Positions 21,256-33,088 of a stretch of DNA of 64,000 nucleotides are shown in pieces. The stretch's first letter is position 1. Every line of letters begins with the position of its first letter. The position numbers were made by a program, and so were the translations under genes. The notes beneath the pieces are model-generated. The model worked only from the letters and a program-made list of their open reading frames with translations. It made no database searches and was not told the origin of the DNA. The stretch is from Symbiodinium microadriaticum (Eukaryota > Sar > Dinophyceae > Suessiales > Symbiodiniaceae), in contig LSRX01000163.1 in assembly GCA_001939145.1 (NCBI GenBank), forward strand, positions 194,584-258,583, read 5' to 3'.

Positions 21256-21400
21256 ATGTATGGTACTATTCCGTTTGGGGTTTAGAGTTTGAGGATAGAC
21301 ATATGAATGATTTCCAAAAGTATTGCTCGTTGTTATACTGTCGCACTCCCAAAACCCTGCTGTAATGCATCTGTATGCGTCTCGTCCGGGGGTTCCGCAG

Positions 21401-21480
21401 CGACGGCCTTGAGTTCGAGGATCCTAAACCGTTCCAGCGGCGATGTGCAAAATCACCAGACCCCGAAGATGAGCCTGTCT
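21401..21480 (+). CDS. candidate exon (DGLEFEDPKPFQRRCAKSPD...)
   Basis: GGTTCCGCAG| opens DGLEFEDPKPFQRRCAKSPD-PEDEPV. The donor T|GTAACA leaves phase 1. It joins in phase across a 56-nt intron containing CCCTAAA to the exon at 21537. The acidic/basic mix without low complexity suggests real coding; the protein is not recognised. Confidence 0.5.
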
Positions 21481-21536
21481 GTAACATGAAGCCTGGGACT
21501 ACCCTAAACCATAGATAGTATGGGAAACCTATTCAG

Positions 21537-21565
21537 GCCCCCATGTTCGTGCGACCAGGATGAAC
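21537..21565 (+). CDS. candidate exon (PHVRATRMN)
   Basis: TATTCAG|GC to AAC|GTAAGA (the best donor in the region). With the phase-1 T from the previous exon it reads C-PHVRATRMN. An alternative is an unspliced frame, PPCSCDQDERKISFLGRM onwards to 21744. Confidence 0.42.
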
Positions 21566-21880
21566 GTAAGATCTCGTTTCTGGGGCGCATGGCTATCAGG
21601 ATGAGATCTTTCGGAAGCCCTGTAAACCCTAAATTGCACAGCCTGGAGACCTTATACCCTTCTCTTTTGAAGCTTTCTCACATGCCTCTGGTGCAGAGTG
21701 GACGGCTCTCTCCGGTTCTTCTGGCCTTGAAGGCAGTTAAATGACGGGGGCAGACCCAATGTCGTCTTGACCCCTCATGTTAGACGTCTGTACAAGTTCT
21801 TACGGAGGGGCACTGCACCAAGACTTCCATAGGAACTGCCTGAGATCGAATCGCCGGGCTTGAAGTAGCCCGTTCCTTAG

Positions 21881-21955
21881 GGTTCCTTAATACCATTATT
21901 CCCATCCACAATGTACCCCAAAGCCCTATTCGAATCCTTCAGGCCCCTGCATTGC
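21881..21955 (+). repeat. dispersed element R1, copy
   Basis: GGTTCCTTAATACCATTATT, then GTACCCCAAAGCCCTATTCG and TTCAGGCCCCTGCATT, match the 36.8 and 59.8 kb copies. Confidence 0.65.
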
Positions 21956-22461
21956 CAGGCTCGAGACCTCTGCAGAGCCCCGCAAGCCTTGATTGTAGGT
22001 GTTCCGAGGCCCACACCTCACCAGCCGTGGTCCGATTGCTCCAGATCTTCCAATCCACCTCGCTTTAGAAGGGTTCTATAATAAGGGCTCTATAAGGGTT
22101 CTAAAAAGGGTTGCGCATGAGGGTTTCATACGGTTTTATAGGCTTCTTCGGGTCTACTGTGTTTTGCATAGTTAGGGTTTAGGGTTCGGGTGTTCCGGGT
22201 TTAGGGCCCCCAGTGTGTAGAACAAGTCTTCGACTCTCAGGAAGAGTTCTACGATTTCAGTGAGGCAGAGTAGTCGCACTCTGTTTGTTCATCATAGCAA
22301 ACTGCTAGAATGCAGCAACAAGTTATAGTCATATCCGGTAGGACGAACAGCAGAATAGTGACAGCAGCTATAATACTAAACAATAACCTGTGTATTCATT
22401 ATTAATGATAGTAGTAGCAACATTATCAATGATCATAACAGTAACTTTGAGACTCGTAATT

Positions 22462-22632
22462 GTAACCCTAAACTCTAATCCCCAAGCCCTAAACTCTCAG
22501 CCCTAAACCCTAAGCCTTGAACCTTAAACCCTAAAACCCTAAACCCTAAACCCCGAAACCTCAAACCTTGAACCCTAAACCCTAAACCCCGAAACCTCAA
22601 ACCTTGAGCCCTAAACCCTAGACTAAACCTTA
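22462..22632. repeat. telomere-like CCCTAAA array
   Basis: Degenerate CCCTAAA units with an internal ~56-bp higher-order repeat (AACCCCGAAACCTCAAACCT occurs twice). Confidence 0.95.
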
Positions 22633-23437
22633 AACCGTATTTCGATGATCTAATGGAAGCTCTGGGCTCGGGTGACTGCGGCATCCGTGCACAGACCAGC
22701 TCGGTGCATCAGAAAGAAGGCCCTCAACCCCGAGCGCCAAAGCCGAGGGCTTATGGTTAGGGTTTAGAGTTTAGGGTTTCCGGGAGCTGAAGTTAATGGA
22801 GTTCTGGGGCATATTTTTGACACTGTTATAACAAGGAGCTTCAAAAGAGTATTGGTAATTATTTGGGGCCCCTATGCTATAAGGGGAACCCATGTGCCCT
22901 AAGCCCAAATATGAGGGGTTTAGGGTTTTAGGCTTAGGGTTCTAGGTTCCCGAAGCCGATTTTCTTGAGGATTTTTGAGGGTTTAGTTTTGAACAGTCGT
23001 GGGCAGGGAACGCGGGCTTGCAACGCTGGGGTGGGGAGTTATTCCTGTTTTGCTTGATGTGTCAGCAAAGTCGGGGTCAATGGCTTCAGGTTTTGTTTTT
23101 TTGGCAGACTAACCCACACCTCCTGACCCCTACTCCTACAACCCCAAGCCCTAAATCTTGGAGCACGACTTGGCTGGCGTCAGTGGGTGGGTTGTTAGGT
23201 TCAGGATATTGATAAAATCTTCAAAAGAAACCTGTAACGCTGAACACTGAATCTTTTTGGACCCTCAACCCTGAAGCTAAACCCCCGTAAGGCCACAGAA
23301 AATCCGGAAGCCCTATAGCCAAAAGATCCCCAGCCGAGCGTAGGGCCACGGCTTTGGGGATTGCGGGTCTTGGGGTTGGGGCTCGGGGCTTGAGATTTGA
23401 GGGTTGAGGGGCTTGATTAGGATGTTAGGGTTTGAGA

Positions 23438-23540
23438 ATATTGTAGCATAGTATATTACGATATATCATAGTATATCATGGTATATCATAGTATATTATA
23501 GTATATTATCGTATATTATAGTATATCATAGTATATTATG
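23438..23540. repeat. 10-bp minisatellite TATATCATAG
   Basis: Eight or more 10-bp units (TATATCATAG, TATATCATGG, TATATTATAG, TATATTATCG) in register. Confidence 0.92.
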
Positions 23541-23591
23541 GGGTTTGAGAGTCTGGAGTTTATCGTTTAAGGCTAAGGCTTAGGGTTCAAG

Positions 23592-23636
23592 GGACCGTGC
23601 TCGTCGAAACGCCAGCATGACCTGCCACACCGCGAG
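23592..23636 (+). CDS. candidate exon (GPCSSKRQHDLPHRE)
   Basis: TTCAAG|GGA to CGCGAG|GTTTAA, 15 codons, phase 0-0. G-rich repeats precede it and C-rich repeats follow. Confidence 0.4.
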
Positions 23637-24204
23637 GTTTAAACCCCAAGCCCTAAACCCTCAACCCTCAGGCTTAATTCCAAAACTCTAAACCCTAAAC
23701 CCTTTAGGGTTTTGCGTTAGCCGACCATACTTGCAATGCGCTATGTGGAGGTTTGTTACCTCTAGGTTTCCTCAGTGTTGGGATCTTTCTGTTTTTCACA
23801 CCTACCCATGCACTCGAATTGTGAACTAACTGCTCTCAAACCCTCATATTCGGTACCCTGAATCTCAAAGCCGTAAGCGTTGTCACGCTGGAAGCGCCAG
23901 GCAGGCCACAGACATGAACCCGAGGCCTACGCCCTTGTGAGCCCTCAAACCCCCAAAGCTTCAATCCTCGCGACAAAAAGCATAGAAGCAATGAAAGTTC
24001 CGACCAAACTCCAGACCCCATGATAAGCCCCTAGCCATCAAAAGACGGGGCCCAAAACGAACGCAACCAATGTAACACCTTAAGAATTTCTTAAGACCCT
24101 ATACTCTAGCTTCCCTTACAAAATCTCAACAAAGCCCTGACTCTTATTATGGTCTTACATGAACCCTCAACCCCTCAAGCTTAAACACTCCATCCTACAC
24201 GAAG

Positions 24205-24316
24205 ATCCTTGCTTGGAGTCCACGAACCCTGGGAGCGCCCGAGCCGAGGTGGCTTCTGGTCCTTTCTGAACGACTGGGCGGCCTGGGAGAAGGGCCCGAG
24301 ACCTTGTTCTTCCGAG
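24205..24316 (+). CDS. candidate exon (WERPSRGGFWSFLNDWAAWE...)
   Basis: CACGAAG| acceptor and TCCGAG|GTTCTG donor. The phase-0 frame reads LGVHEP, then WERPSRGGFWSFLNDWAAWE and KGPRPCSSE. Trp-rich and unlike repeat translation. A second open frame (ILAWSPRTLGAPEPRWLLVL) cannot be excluded. Confidence 0.45.
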
Positions 24317-24588
24317 GTTCTGGGACCCCTAGGATTCAGGGTTTTGGGGGAGGTCGGGTTTAAGGGTCTAGAGGGCTCAAGTTGGTATTTTGAGAGTAGG
24401 GCTTTGGGGTTCAGGGTTAGGTTAGGGTTTAAGGTGTGGGTTTTAGGGTCAAGTGTTTTTTGTGGTTTGGGGCCTAGGTTTTAGGCGCGCAAGCCCAAAC
24501 CTGAAAATCCCCATGCTTAACTTCATTCCATCGGAATCGCTGCAGCTGTTGAGTTCGAAAGTCTTGTGCTGAGCGAACTTTCTTGCAG

Positions 24589-24630
24589 GCGATGTGACGA
24601 TGTTGTTCAGTTTGGGGATCACAGGATCTC
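24589..24630 (+). CDS. candidate exon (RCDDVVQFGDHRIS)
   Basis: Excellent acceptor ACTTTCTTGCAG|G and donor CTC|GTCAGT bound 42 nt reading RCDDVVQFGDHRI. Confidence 0.42.
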
Positions 24631-25012
24631 GTCAGTACCTAAGTCATAAGTGCAGCTGTTGATGGCCTTAATTGGGATGAAAGCTTTATGAGCTTGCCCT
24701 TGACCTGCACGCCCCGAGCCCCTGACCCTTGCAGCCGCAACCGCTAACCTCTGAACTTCCCACACCCCAAGCACCTAGTCGTAGACCCTAGTCCCTTCGC
24801 TCCAAAGCCCCTTCACTACTTATTCCGCCAGGGTGAGAGAGTCCGATTCACGAGCAAACGATCAAAGATCCGACCCACCTCGTGTTGTGGGTGTAACCCT
24901 TCAGTTTAAGAATACTAAGCCCTGCACCCCAAACCCCGAAACCGTGAATTTCAAAGCCTAGCGGCGCCTAAACCCGATGCCACTTCGGGGCATCAGCTGA
25001 TGAGCTGATGTC

Positions 25013-25066
25013 ATGGCAGCTGCCTCTTTCCCGCGCTTCTTTGCTGACCTTCCTTGCGGGCAGCTG
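25013..25066 (+). CDS. candidate first exon (MAAASFPRFFADLPCGQL)
   Basis: ATG then AAASFPRFFADLPCGQL and the donor CAGCTG|GTCGGC, phase 0. Composition is that of a start exon. Possible continuation at 25168 and 25405. Confidence 0.45.
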
Positions 25067-25167
25067 GTCGGCACAGGGTGTGGGGGTTCAGGGCAGGAAG
25101 CCTGACCATACGCCGCCTACATTCCTGCATCCTTAAACGCTAATGATGCTTTGAACCTTGAACCGAG

Positions 25168-25293
25168 AAGCCCTGGATCAGAGCCTCTTACGAAACTCCC
25201 GAGAGAGTTGCGATGCCATTTTAAACGCGTGTCCTAGGTTTGGCAAGATCGGAGTCTGGCCGTTGTTTCCGGACTGGGTGCTGTGTTGCGGGA
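25168..25293 (+). CDS. candidate exon (ALDQSLLRNSRESCDAILNA...)
   Basis: The open frame reads ALDQSLLRNSRESCDAILNA, CPRFGKIGVWPLFPDWVLCC, then a GTAAAT donor at 25294. It is long for this window and not low-complexity. No family recognised. Confidence 0.5.
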
Positions 25294-25404
25294 GTAAATC
25301 TCTACGCCCTACAACCCTAACCCCTAACCCCCCAGACCTCATTGTCCGAAAGCAGGCGAAAACCTACCATGTTTGTTGATCCCCCAAAAGACTTTTCCGA
25401 ACAG

Positions 25405-25461
25405 GTTTGCTAGCGGGCACGTTGCTCAGCTCCCTGCCGTGCCTCGGACGAATCTGCTGGG
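25405..25461 (+). CDS. candidate exon (FASGHVAQLPAVPRTNLLG)
   Basis: CCGAACAG|G to CTGGG|GTCTAG reads FASGHVAQLPAVPRTNLLG. AG|G acceptor. Confidence 0.45.
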
Positions 25462-25828
25462 GTCTAGATGACAGTAGCATGCTGCTGCTATATAACTGAT
25501 CATTGTGATGATTATTCTTGCGCTTGACTCTTGACAGTTCTTGGTGTGATGAACCAAAACCTTCTGTTCTATATAGCTTTCGGTTGGATGAAGGGGTGGC
25601 TTTACAGGTTTTAAACCTCAGGCAGTGTTTGGGGTTCGAGAGCCCTAAACTCCAAGCAGCTGAGCCCTGAACTGCAGAACGAGGTATGCAAAAGACACTT
25701 TATGCGGCGTTTTGTGGGCTTTACCGGGGGTTCAGGGTTTGAGGGATCCCCCGCAGGGCAACCAAAGGCTCAGACTTCCCGAGCCTGTATGCTGTCTATA
25801 AGCTAGGATTCTCAGCAGTTTGAACTTA

Positions 25829-25915
25829 TGTTCCTTATCCCCCCATACTATACGCTAAGTTACCATGATATACTCCCGAATTTTCTGATTCTAGCTATGA
25901 AAGCCCTATGCATAT
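25829..25915 (+). repeat. dispersed element R1, diverged copy
   Basis: GTTCCTTATCCCCCCATACT, later CTGATTCTAGCTATGAAAGC and CCTATGCAT, follow the R1 order. Confidence 0.5.
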
Positions 25916-26280
25916 TGAAATTCGAAGAGACGAGGCTGCGGAGATCCGGAAAATATGCACAACCGAGTGGAGTTGGAGCTGATCTAGTGGCTTAGAGGCA
26001 CTTGATTGGTGGGTTTAGGGTGCAGGGTTCTTTTTCGACTGCCATGCGCGCGAGAGTTTGCCAACAAACCTCTTTAAACAAGCCCGATTGCGAGTTGGCG
26101 GAGACTCGTTAGGGGGTTTCGGTCCTTTGGAGTCATGGATCAGAAGAGAGGGCTGGTGGTGAATGGGCAGGGTCAGTGTTGCCCATGCGACTCCTACGCT
26201 TGCTACTACTCCTACTACCGGCCAACATTACTATTGCCAACTACTAAGCCGAGTACGACGACTACCACTATTAGTATTGC

Positions 26281-26329
26281 TAAGTACTAGTTACTACTAC
26301 TACTACTACTCCTCCTCCTCCTCCTCCTC

Positions 26330-26372
<43 letters not shown>

Positions 26373-27775
26373 TACTTCTACTTCTACCTCTACTTCTACC
26401 TCTACCTCTACCTCTACCTTTACCGCTACCTCTACCTCTACCTCTACCTCTACCTCTACCTCTACCTCTACCTCTACCTCTACCTCTACCTCTACCTCTA
26501 CCTCTGCCTCTGCCTCTGCCTCTGCCTCTACCTCTACCTCTACCTCTGCCTCTACCTCTCCCTCTGCCTCTGCCTCTGCCTCTGCCTCTGCCTCTNNNNN
26601 NNNNNNNNNNNNNNNNNNNNNNNNNNNNNNNNNNNNNNNNNNNNNNNNNNNNNNNNNNNNNNNNNNNNNNNNNNNNNNNNNNNNNNNNNNNNNNNNNNNN
26701 NNNNNNNNNNNNNNNNNNNNNNNNNNNNNNNNNNNNNNNNNNNNNNNNNNNNNNNNNNNNNNNNNNNNNNNNNNNNNNNNNNNNNNNNNNNNNNNNNNNN
26801 NNNNNNNNNNNNNNNNNNNNNNNNNNNNNNNNNNNNNNNNNNNNNNNNNNNNNNNNNNNNNNNNNNNNNNNNNNNNNNNNNNNNNNNNNNNNNNNNNNNN
26901 NNNNNNNNNNNNNNNNNNNNNNNNNNNNNNNNNNNNNNNNNNNNNNNNNNNNNNNNNNNNNNNNNNNNNNNNNNNNNNNNNNNNNNNNNNNNNNNNNNNN
27001 NNNNNNNNNNNNNNNNNNNNNNNNNNNNNNNNNNNNNNNNNNNNNNNNNNNNNNNNNNNNNNNNNNNNNNNNNNNNNNNNNNNNNNNNNNNNNNNNNNNN
27101 NNNNNNNNNNNNNNNNNNNNNNNNNNNNNNNNNNNNNNNNNNNNNNNNNNNNNNNNNNNNNNNNNNNNNNNNNNNNNNNNNNNNNNNNNNNNNNNNNNNN
27201 NNNNNNNNNNNNNNNNNNNNNNNNNNNNNNNNNNNNNNNNNNNNNNNNNNNNNNNNNNNNNNNNNNNNNNNNNNNNNNNNNNNNNNNNNNNNNNNNNNNN
27301 NNNNNNNNNNNNNNNNNNNNNNNNNNNNNNNNNNNNNNNNNNNNNNNNNNNNNNNNNNNNNNNNNNNNNNNNNNNNNNNNNNNNNNNNNNNNNNNNNNNN
27401 NNNNNNNNNNNNNNNNNNNNNNNNNNNNNNNNNNNNNNNNNNNNNNNNNNNNNNNNNNNNNNNNNNNNNNNNNNNNNNNNNNNNNNNNNNNNNNNNNNNN
27501 NNNNNNNNNNNNNNNNNNACTACGACTACGACTACGACTACGACTACGACTACGACTACGACTACGACTACGACTACGACGACGACTACGACGACTACTA
27601 AAACTACTACTACGACGACGACTACCATTACCACTACTTCTCTACAATACTAGGACGAAGCTACTGCACTACTACTCTTGAGTACTAGGACTATTGTACT
27701 GCCACTAGCACTATTGCCACCACTATTGCCACTACTACTACTACTACTACGACGACGACGACGACGACGACGCTT
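26281..27775. repeat. TAC / TCC / CTCTAC / GACTAC arrays around a 923-base N gap
   Basis: TAC and TCC triplets, then CTCTAC and CTCTGC hexamers to 26595. N runs from 26596 to 27518, followed by GACTAC hexamers and ACG/ACT triplets. The gap is inside a collapsed repeat. All long ORFs across it are meaningless. Confidence 0.97.
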
Positions 27776-27894
27776 TTTTAGTACTAGAAACAGTGCTAGC
27801 ACTAGTGCTAGAATTGCGGTGCTGGCACCCCGGCCGCCGCCACCATCACCTCCCCACCACCACCCCACACGCCGCGACTGCCACCACTCGTCAG

Positions 27895-27977
27895 CCCGGG
27901 CAATGTATGGTGCTTGTTCGCAAAGTCCTCATTCGCAATGCACTTGATCATAAGAAGATCCTGACGAACAGGGGAAC
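27895..27977 (+). CDS. candidate exon upstream of the aminopropyltransferase gene
   Basis: CTCGTCAG| opens PGQCMVLVRKVLIRNALDHK-KILTNRGT. The donor AAC|GTACCT leaves phase 2. It could be a 5' exon of the spermidine-synthase-type gene, but the phase does not fit exon 28074 directly. An intermediate exon (CCACAG|G at about 28010) would be needed. Confidence 0.4.
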
Positions 27978-28073
27978 GTACCTTATGATTATTTTCTGGT
28001 TCCACAGGTATTCAAGAACTGCCAGCTCTTCTCTAAACACGAAACCCAAGCTTTTTGATGCCTCGCGGCAGAG

Positions 28074-28127
28074 GTGTTTGACACGGCCCCCGTGGCGAGT
28101 GTGCAGAGCAAGTACCAGAAGATTGAG
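28074..28127 (+). CDS. SPDS: SPDS exon 1 of those found
   Basis: GGCAGAG|GTG to ATTGAG|GTACCT: VFDTAPVASVQSKYQKIE. S-x-Y-Q-x-I is the conserved entry to the N-terminal beta domain. Phase 0-0. Confidence 0.8.
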
Positions 28128-28857
28128 GTACCTTTAGTCACTGCGAATGTATGAGCTTTGGGCTTTAGGACTGGTTTGGCCTCGGTCAGGTACAGGAGCA
28201 TCAGCAATGACTTGCTTTTGTCTGTGGGAAACAAGGGAGTGTTGTCACTCCATGTTCTGTAGCTGACTCGACGTTGTCACCACCCAAGAGACATTTCCCA
28301 GTGACTGGGCGCCAAGGCTCGTAGAGGCCGTGCATTAGAGCCGAGTCCAAGGTTTGCGCCACCCTGCTTCTGAAGTATCATCATCATCATCACCACCATC
28401 ATCATCATCTTCATCATCTTCATCATCTTCATCATCATCTTCGTCATCGTCATCATCGTCACCATCAGCATCATCATCATCATCATCACCATCTCCTCAT
28501 CACCATCACCATCTTCACCATCGTCACCATCATCATCGCCGTCATCATCATCATCGTCATCATCGTCATCATCATCATCATCACCATCGTCACCATCATC
28601 ATCGCCGTCATCATCATCATCGTCATCATCGTCATCATCATCATCATCACCATCATCGCCACAATCATCATGATCATCATCACCATCATCATCATCATCA
28701 CCATCATCGTCTTCATTTTGATCATCATCCTCATCCTCATGCTCGCCCTCATCCTCATCCCCATCCCCATCCTCACCACCCCGACCGCCACCATCATCAT
28801 CGCCATCGTCATCGCCACCGTGATCATCAGCATCGGCATGGCGTCGGCATCATCATC

Positions 28858-28895
<38 letters not shown>

Positions 28896-28900
28896 TGTGG

Positions 28901-28943
<43 letters not shown>

Positions 28944-31900
28944 CGTCGTCGTCGTCGTCGTCGTCGTCATCCTCAGCATCCTCCTCATCTCATCGACATC
29001 CTCATCCTGACCACCGCCGCCATCATCATCGTCATCTTCATCGCCATCGTCATCACCATCATCATCATCATCATCATCATCGGCGTCGCCGTCATCATCA
29101 TCAACTCTGCGATACTTGTGACGAGTTGGAAAAGCAAAGAAGGTAGCTGAGAGCCAAGCTCAACTTCATCTGCTTGGGGTTTAGGGTGGTCTGGCCGATT
29201 GTTGGGGGCGCAGCGGCGGGATCTCGGCGTCAACCCAGCAATTCTAAGGTGCAGATTCCCACCTTGTTTTTCGAACGTTTGTGCGCCCGGGAGGTCTTGA
29301 AGTCGGACTTCTTCGGCCACATCCTGACAATCGATGGAGACCTCATGCTCACAGAGAGGGACGAGCTGCCTGGCTGCACGACTACGCCTGCAGACACCTG
29401 TTTTGACAAGTCGGAGAAGCAGATCCGGTTCAGGGCTTCCGGCTGGAGATGGAATATACCTGGAAATTTTGAGGCTGAGAGGGCATGGACTAAAAGGCAA
29501 ACCCATAGGCGGGAAACACGCCGCAAATTCCAGCCCTCAGTTGGAGAGATTTTCTTACTTTTACATGTTCGCTACTGCGCTGATGACGGCCGTCATTATA
29601 CAAGACATGATTGTGAACATCATGAGATCCATGTTTTGCCCGGTATGTTTAATCTCAGTGCTGCACACAGAGCAATTCTCTAGAGGGTGAGCCTCCGTTG
29701 ATGCAACAATGCTGTCACATTTCAGATTAGCCTGCCAAAACTGTCTGCTCAATTCCAAGTTTTTGCGTTCAGCTCCCTTGCTCAGACCCAAAGTGACAAA
29801 GTTCCGTTTACATTATGATTCAAGTTTGAAAGGAACCTTGTTCCACTAAGAGGCCCTGAGAACACCCTTCAAACCCATAGTATTGTGGTCCGAGCTTCGG
29901 TTGATGACAATGACATGGGACTATGCGTGCTTCCGCTAGGGGCCAGAGTCCTGTCAATGCCCCACCGCGGAGATGGCCGTTCTCAACGCGTGGACTTCGA
30001 TCATTCAAGTTCAAGCCTCAACCGTAAGGCCATTAAACTTTAAACCCTAAGCCCTAAACCCTAAACCCTTGACCCTACACCCTAAGCCTCCAGGTTCATC
30101 TACCATGAGATGATCGTGCACGTCCCGATGGCTCCTTGCCAGCTAATGAGCCCTAAAGCCCTAAACCCTAACTCCCTAAAGCCCTAAACCCTAAAGCCCT
30201 AAAGCCCTAAACTTTAAAGCCTGAAAGCCCTAAACCCTAAACCCCTCAAGCCCTAAACCCTAAACTCCCTAAAGCCCTAAACCCTAAACTCTCATCCTCC
30301 AGATCGTCGGCTCAGCCTGATCAGGCTCGAGCTCGAGGGCTCAGGGCGTGAGGGCTTTCGGGGCTTCGGGGCTTTGGCTTTTAGGTTTGGGGTGTAGGAT
30401 TTAGGGTTTTAGGGCTTATATAGGGGTTAATTGACAAGCATTAATTTTTTAGGTTATAGCAGTTAAGGTTTGGGGGCTTATATAGGGGTTAAGAAGCATC
30501 ATTCGTTTCACTCCATAGAGACGGAATCCGATTCAAATATGACTGCAATTGATAAGCCCTTTCATGCAGACCCCGAAATCGTCACATGCAAACCTCATGG
30601 GCATATCCTTGACCTGCAAGGATCCATGACCGCAGTGTAAAACTCTCATGCTGCGAATCCCGGTGGCGGTTGATTCTCGATTCTAGTGAGTTTGAGGCCG
30701 CCAGAGTGCGGAGTTGAGCGTAAAAAAGCCTTAACTTCATTGCAGAAGGCTGGTGCATACCTCAAGGTCAACCCATCTCTCTGGCAAGATTTGCAGGAGA
30801 CTTCTGAGAATGGCCCCCCGAACCCTAAACCGGGTCCATGTGTGTCAGGATCCTTCGTCGATAGTCGTTGGCAACCTCGAGGGCTTAGGATTTGTTCCCT
30901 CTCAGTAGAATGGAGAGGGATCAGGGTTTTTAGCCGTGAGGCCACCAGGAGTTTGGGGTTTAGTCTTGAAAGGAACGGCGGCAGTAACACACACACACCC
31001 ACACACACACACACACTCGCACACACTCACACACAAGCACTCACTCATTCACTCACTCACTCACTCACTCACACACAAGCAAGATCACCGAAGCAGGCAA
31101 GACAAGGACAACAATTGACAATCATACACACTGCCGAAACTGCTGCGACTACGGGCATCAACAAGAACGCTACAGTTTAAATAGGCTTAGGGATACGGGA
31201 TGCTGGGTGGTGTTGGACATTCCAGGGTTCGACTGAGAGTTACAAGTAGCAATGATATTTCTTTAGAGCCCCTGCTTCATGATGATTCTAGTTGCTAAGG
31301 CCCCTCCATTAAGGGGCTTGGGAATCCCAGGCTTATGTCCCGACAGCGAGCCGAATTCTTGTCGTCGGCGGTGGCGACGGCGGCAGCGCTCGGCAGCTAC
31401 TGCGGCGCGAGAGCGTGACGAGGTCGTGACAGCAGGTTTTTGGGTAACCCGAAACCTAACCCTGCAAGCACAAAGCTTAAATAAACCCGACAGGTAACAG
31501 GATGTAGCGTGGCAAGAGAAATAATGAAGGTAGGAGCAGGCGCAATTTTGACATTGTCGTCTCAGTGCAGGAGTCGCTGCTGGGGCATTGACGCTGCATT
31601 TTTCCGATCATTCTTCTGCCCAGAACAAGCATAACCTGCCCGCATGATCCCTTGCCGGATCTTCAAACCCAGAAATCAAGCCCCGTGAAAGCTTGACATG
31701 AGAACCGATCCCACGCTTAGCTGTCTTGCGAAGCGAAGATCAGCAACACAGAAACCAGACGCCCACGCACAGTTTTTTTTGGAGAGGCTCGGTCGTCTTG
31801 CGTGTCACCCAAGGTGGAGAGAGTGACTGTTGTGGAGCTGGACGAGGACGAGCTTAGGATCCCGGAAGCTTGAATCCTGAACCCGCAGACCCAAGACGGG

Positions 31901-33034
31901 GCACTTTCTCCTGCAACACCACGAAACTCTGGATGTTAGGGGCTGAGAGTGTGGGTTTCAGGCTGAAGGCGTGAGGTCAGGCGTCAGCAGCGGCATCCGA
32001 AGCAGCAGGAGGAGGAGCAGGAGGAAGGAGTAGTGAGTAGTAGCAAGTAGTAAGTTGCAAGGAGTTAGTACTTAGTAGTTACTTAGTGATAGTAGTTACT
32101 AGTTCCTAGTTAGCAGCTCGTAGTTCGTAGTTGGTAGTTGGTAGTTGGGAATTGGTAATTTGTAATTAGTAGTCAGTCGTCGTAGTAGTAGCAGTCGTCG
32201 TCGCAGTGGTAGCATCAGTCGTGGCAGCAGCGGTGGTAGTAGTTGGAGGCCCAGGATCCGTCATGCAAAGGGGCTGCTCACTAAATTTGTAGGGTCGAGG
32301 GTTTTGAGTCCGGTTTGGGGCTTCAGGGCTTTAGGGTTATTCGTCGTCCTGTGAACAGCCATGCGATCTACATGCACCCTGGTGACCTAGCAACCTAGTG
32401 CATCCTGGTTCAACAGTAAGACCTATGGCAGGTACAAGAACTCGCAACGGGAGAATATTGGCAATGACTTCCTTCCTAATCGTAGTAGTCATGTTGTGCT
32501 AATGATACTGAGGAGAACAAGGTACAATCTCAGCAGAAGAGCCAGTAGCAGTACATAACGGCTGGTCCGATGTCTGCTGCAGACGAGGAGGTGGTGCGAA
32601 TCAGCCGGGAGTTCTTTCCGAGGCCTGCGCCTACGAGACAGCCCGATGTGGCATACTGCCATTTGTGCAAATCTTCATTTTCCCTTGGCCAAACGCAAGA
32701 GCTCATCACCACAAGAATAGCGCCGTAAACTCGGAAAGCCACATTCATCCCCACAACACCCATACACTTTGAATTGCAGGCTTTTCAGAAGAAGAACCCA
32801 GACTCTTTTGAAAAAGGCCAACTTAGGTTTTGCATTGTAGGGTTTCAGGGTTTGGGATCTTTTGGGGCTTGGGATGTAGGGTTTGGGAGAGGATGCAGGC
32901 ATGGATAGAACAGCGAGGAGAGGAGCAAGTTTTTGGAGTCGTTGCAGTCATTCCTAAGTAGCAGTAGCAGTAGCAGGAGAAGTAGTGTAGTAGTAGTTAG
33001 CATTAGTAGTAGTAGTAGTAGCAGTAGCAGTAGC

Positions 33035-33088
<54 letters not shown>

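Noticed and set aside
26163..27653. 496- and 360-residue ORFs at 26-27.6 kb
   Set aside because: Mostly undetermined N bases plus trinucleotide and hexanucleotide repeats.
28376..29105. CRISPR-like array
   Set aside because: Simple triplet repeats without unique spacers, in a eukaryotic intron.
28354..29146. 218- and 158-residue His/Ser/Val-rich ORFs
   Set aside because: Triplet-repeat translations inside an intron of the aminopropyltransferase gene.
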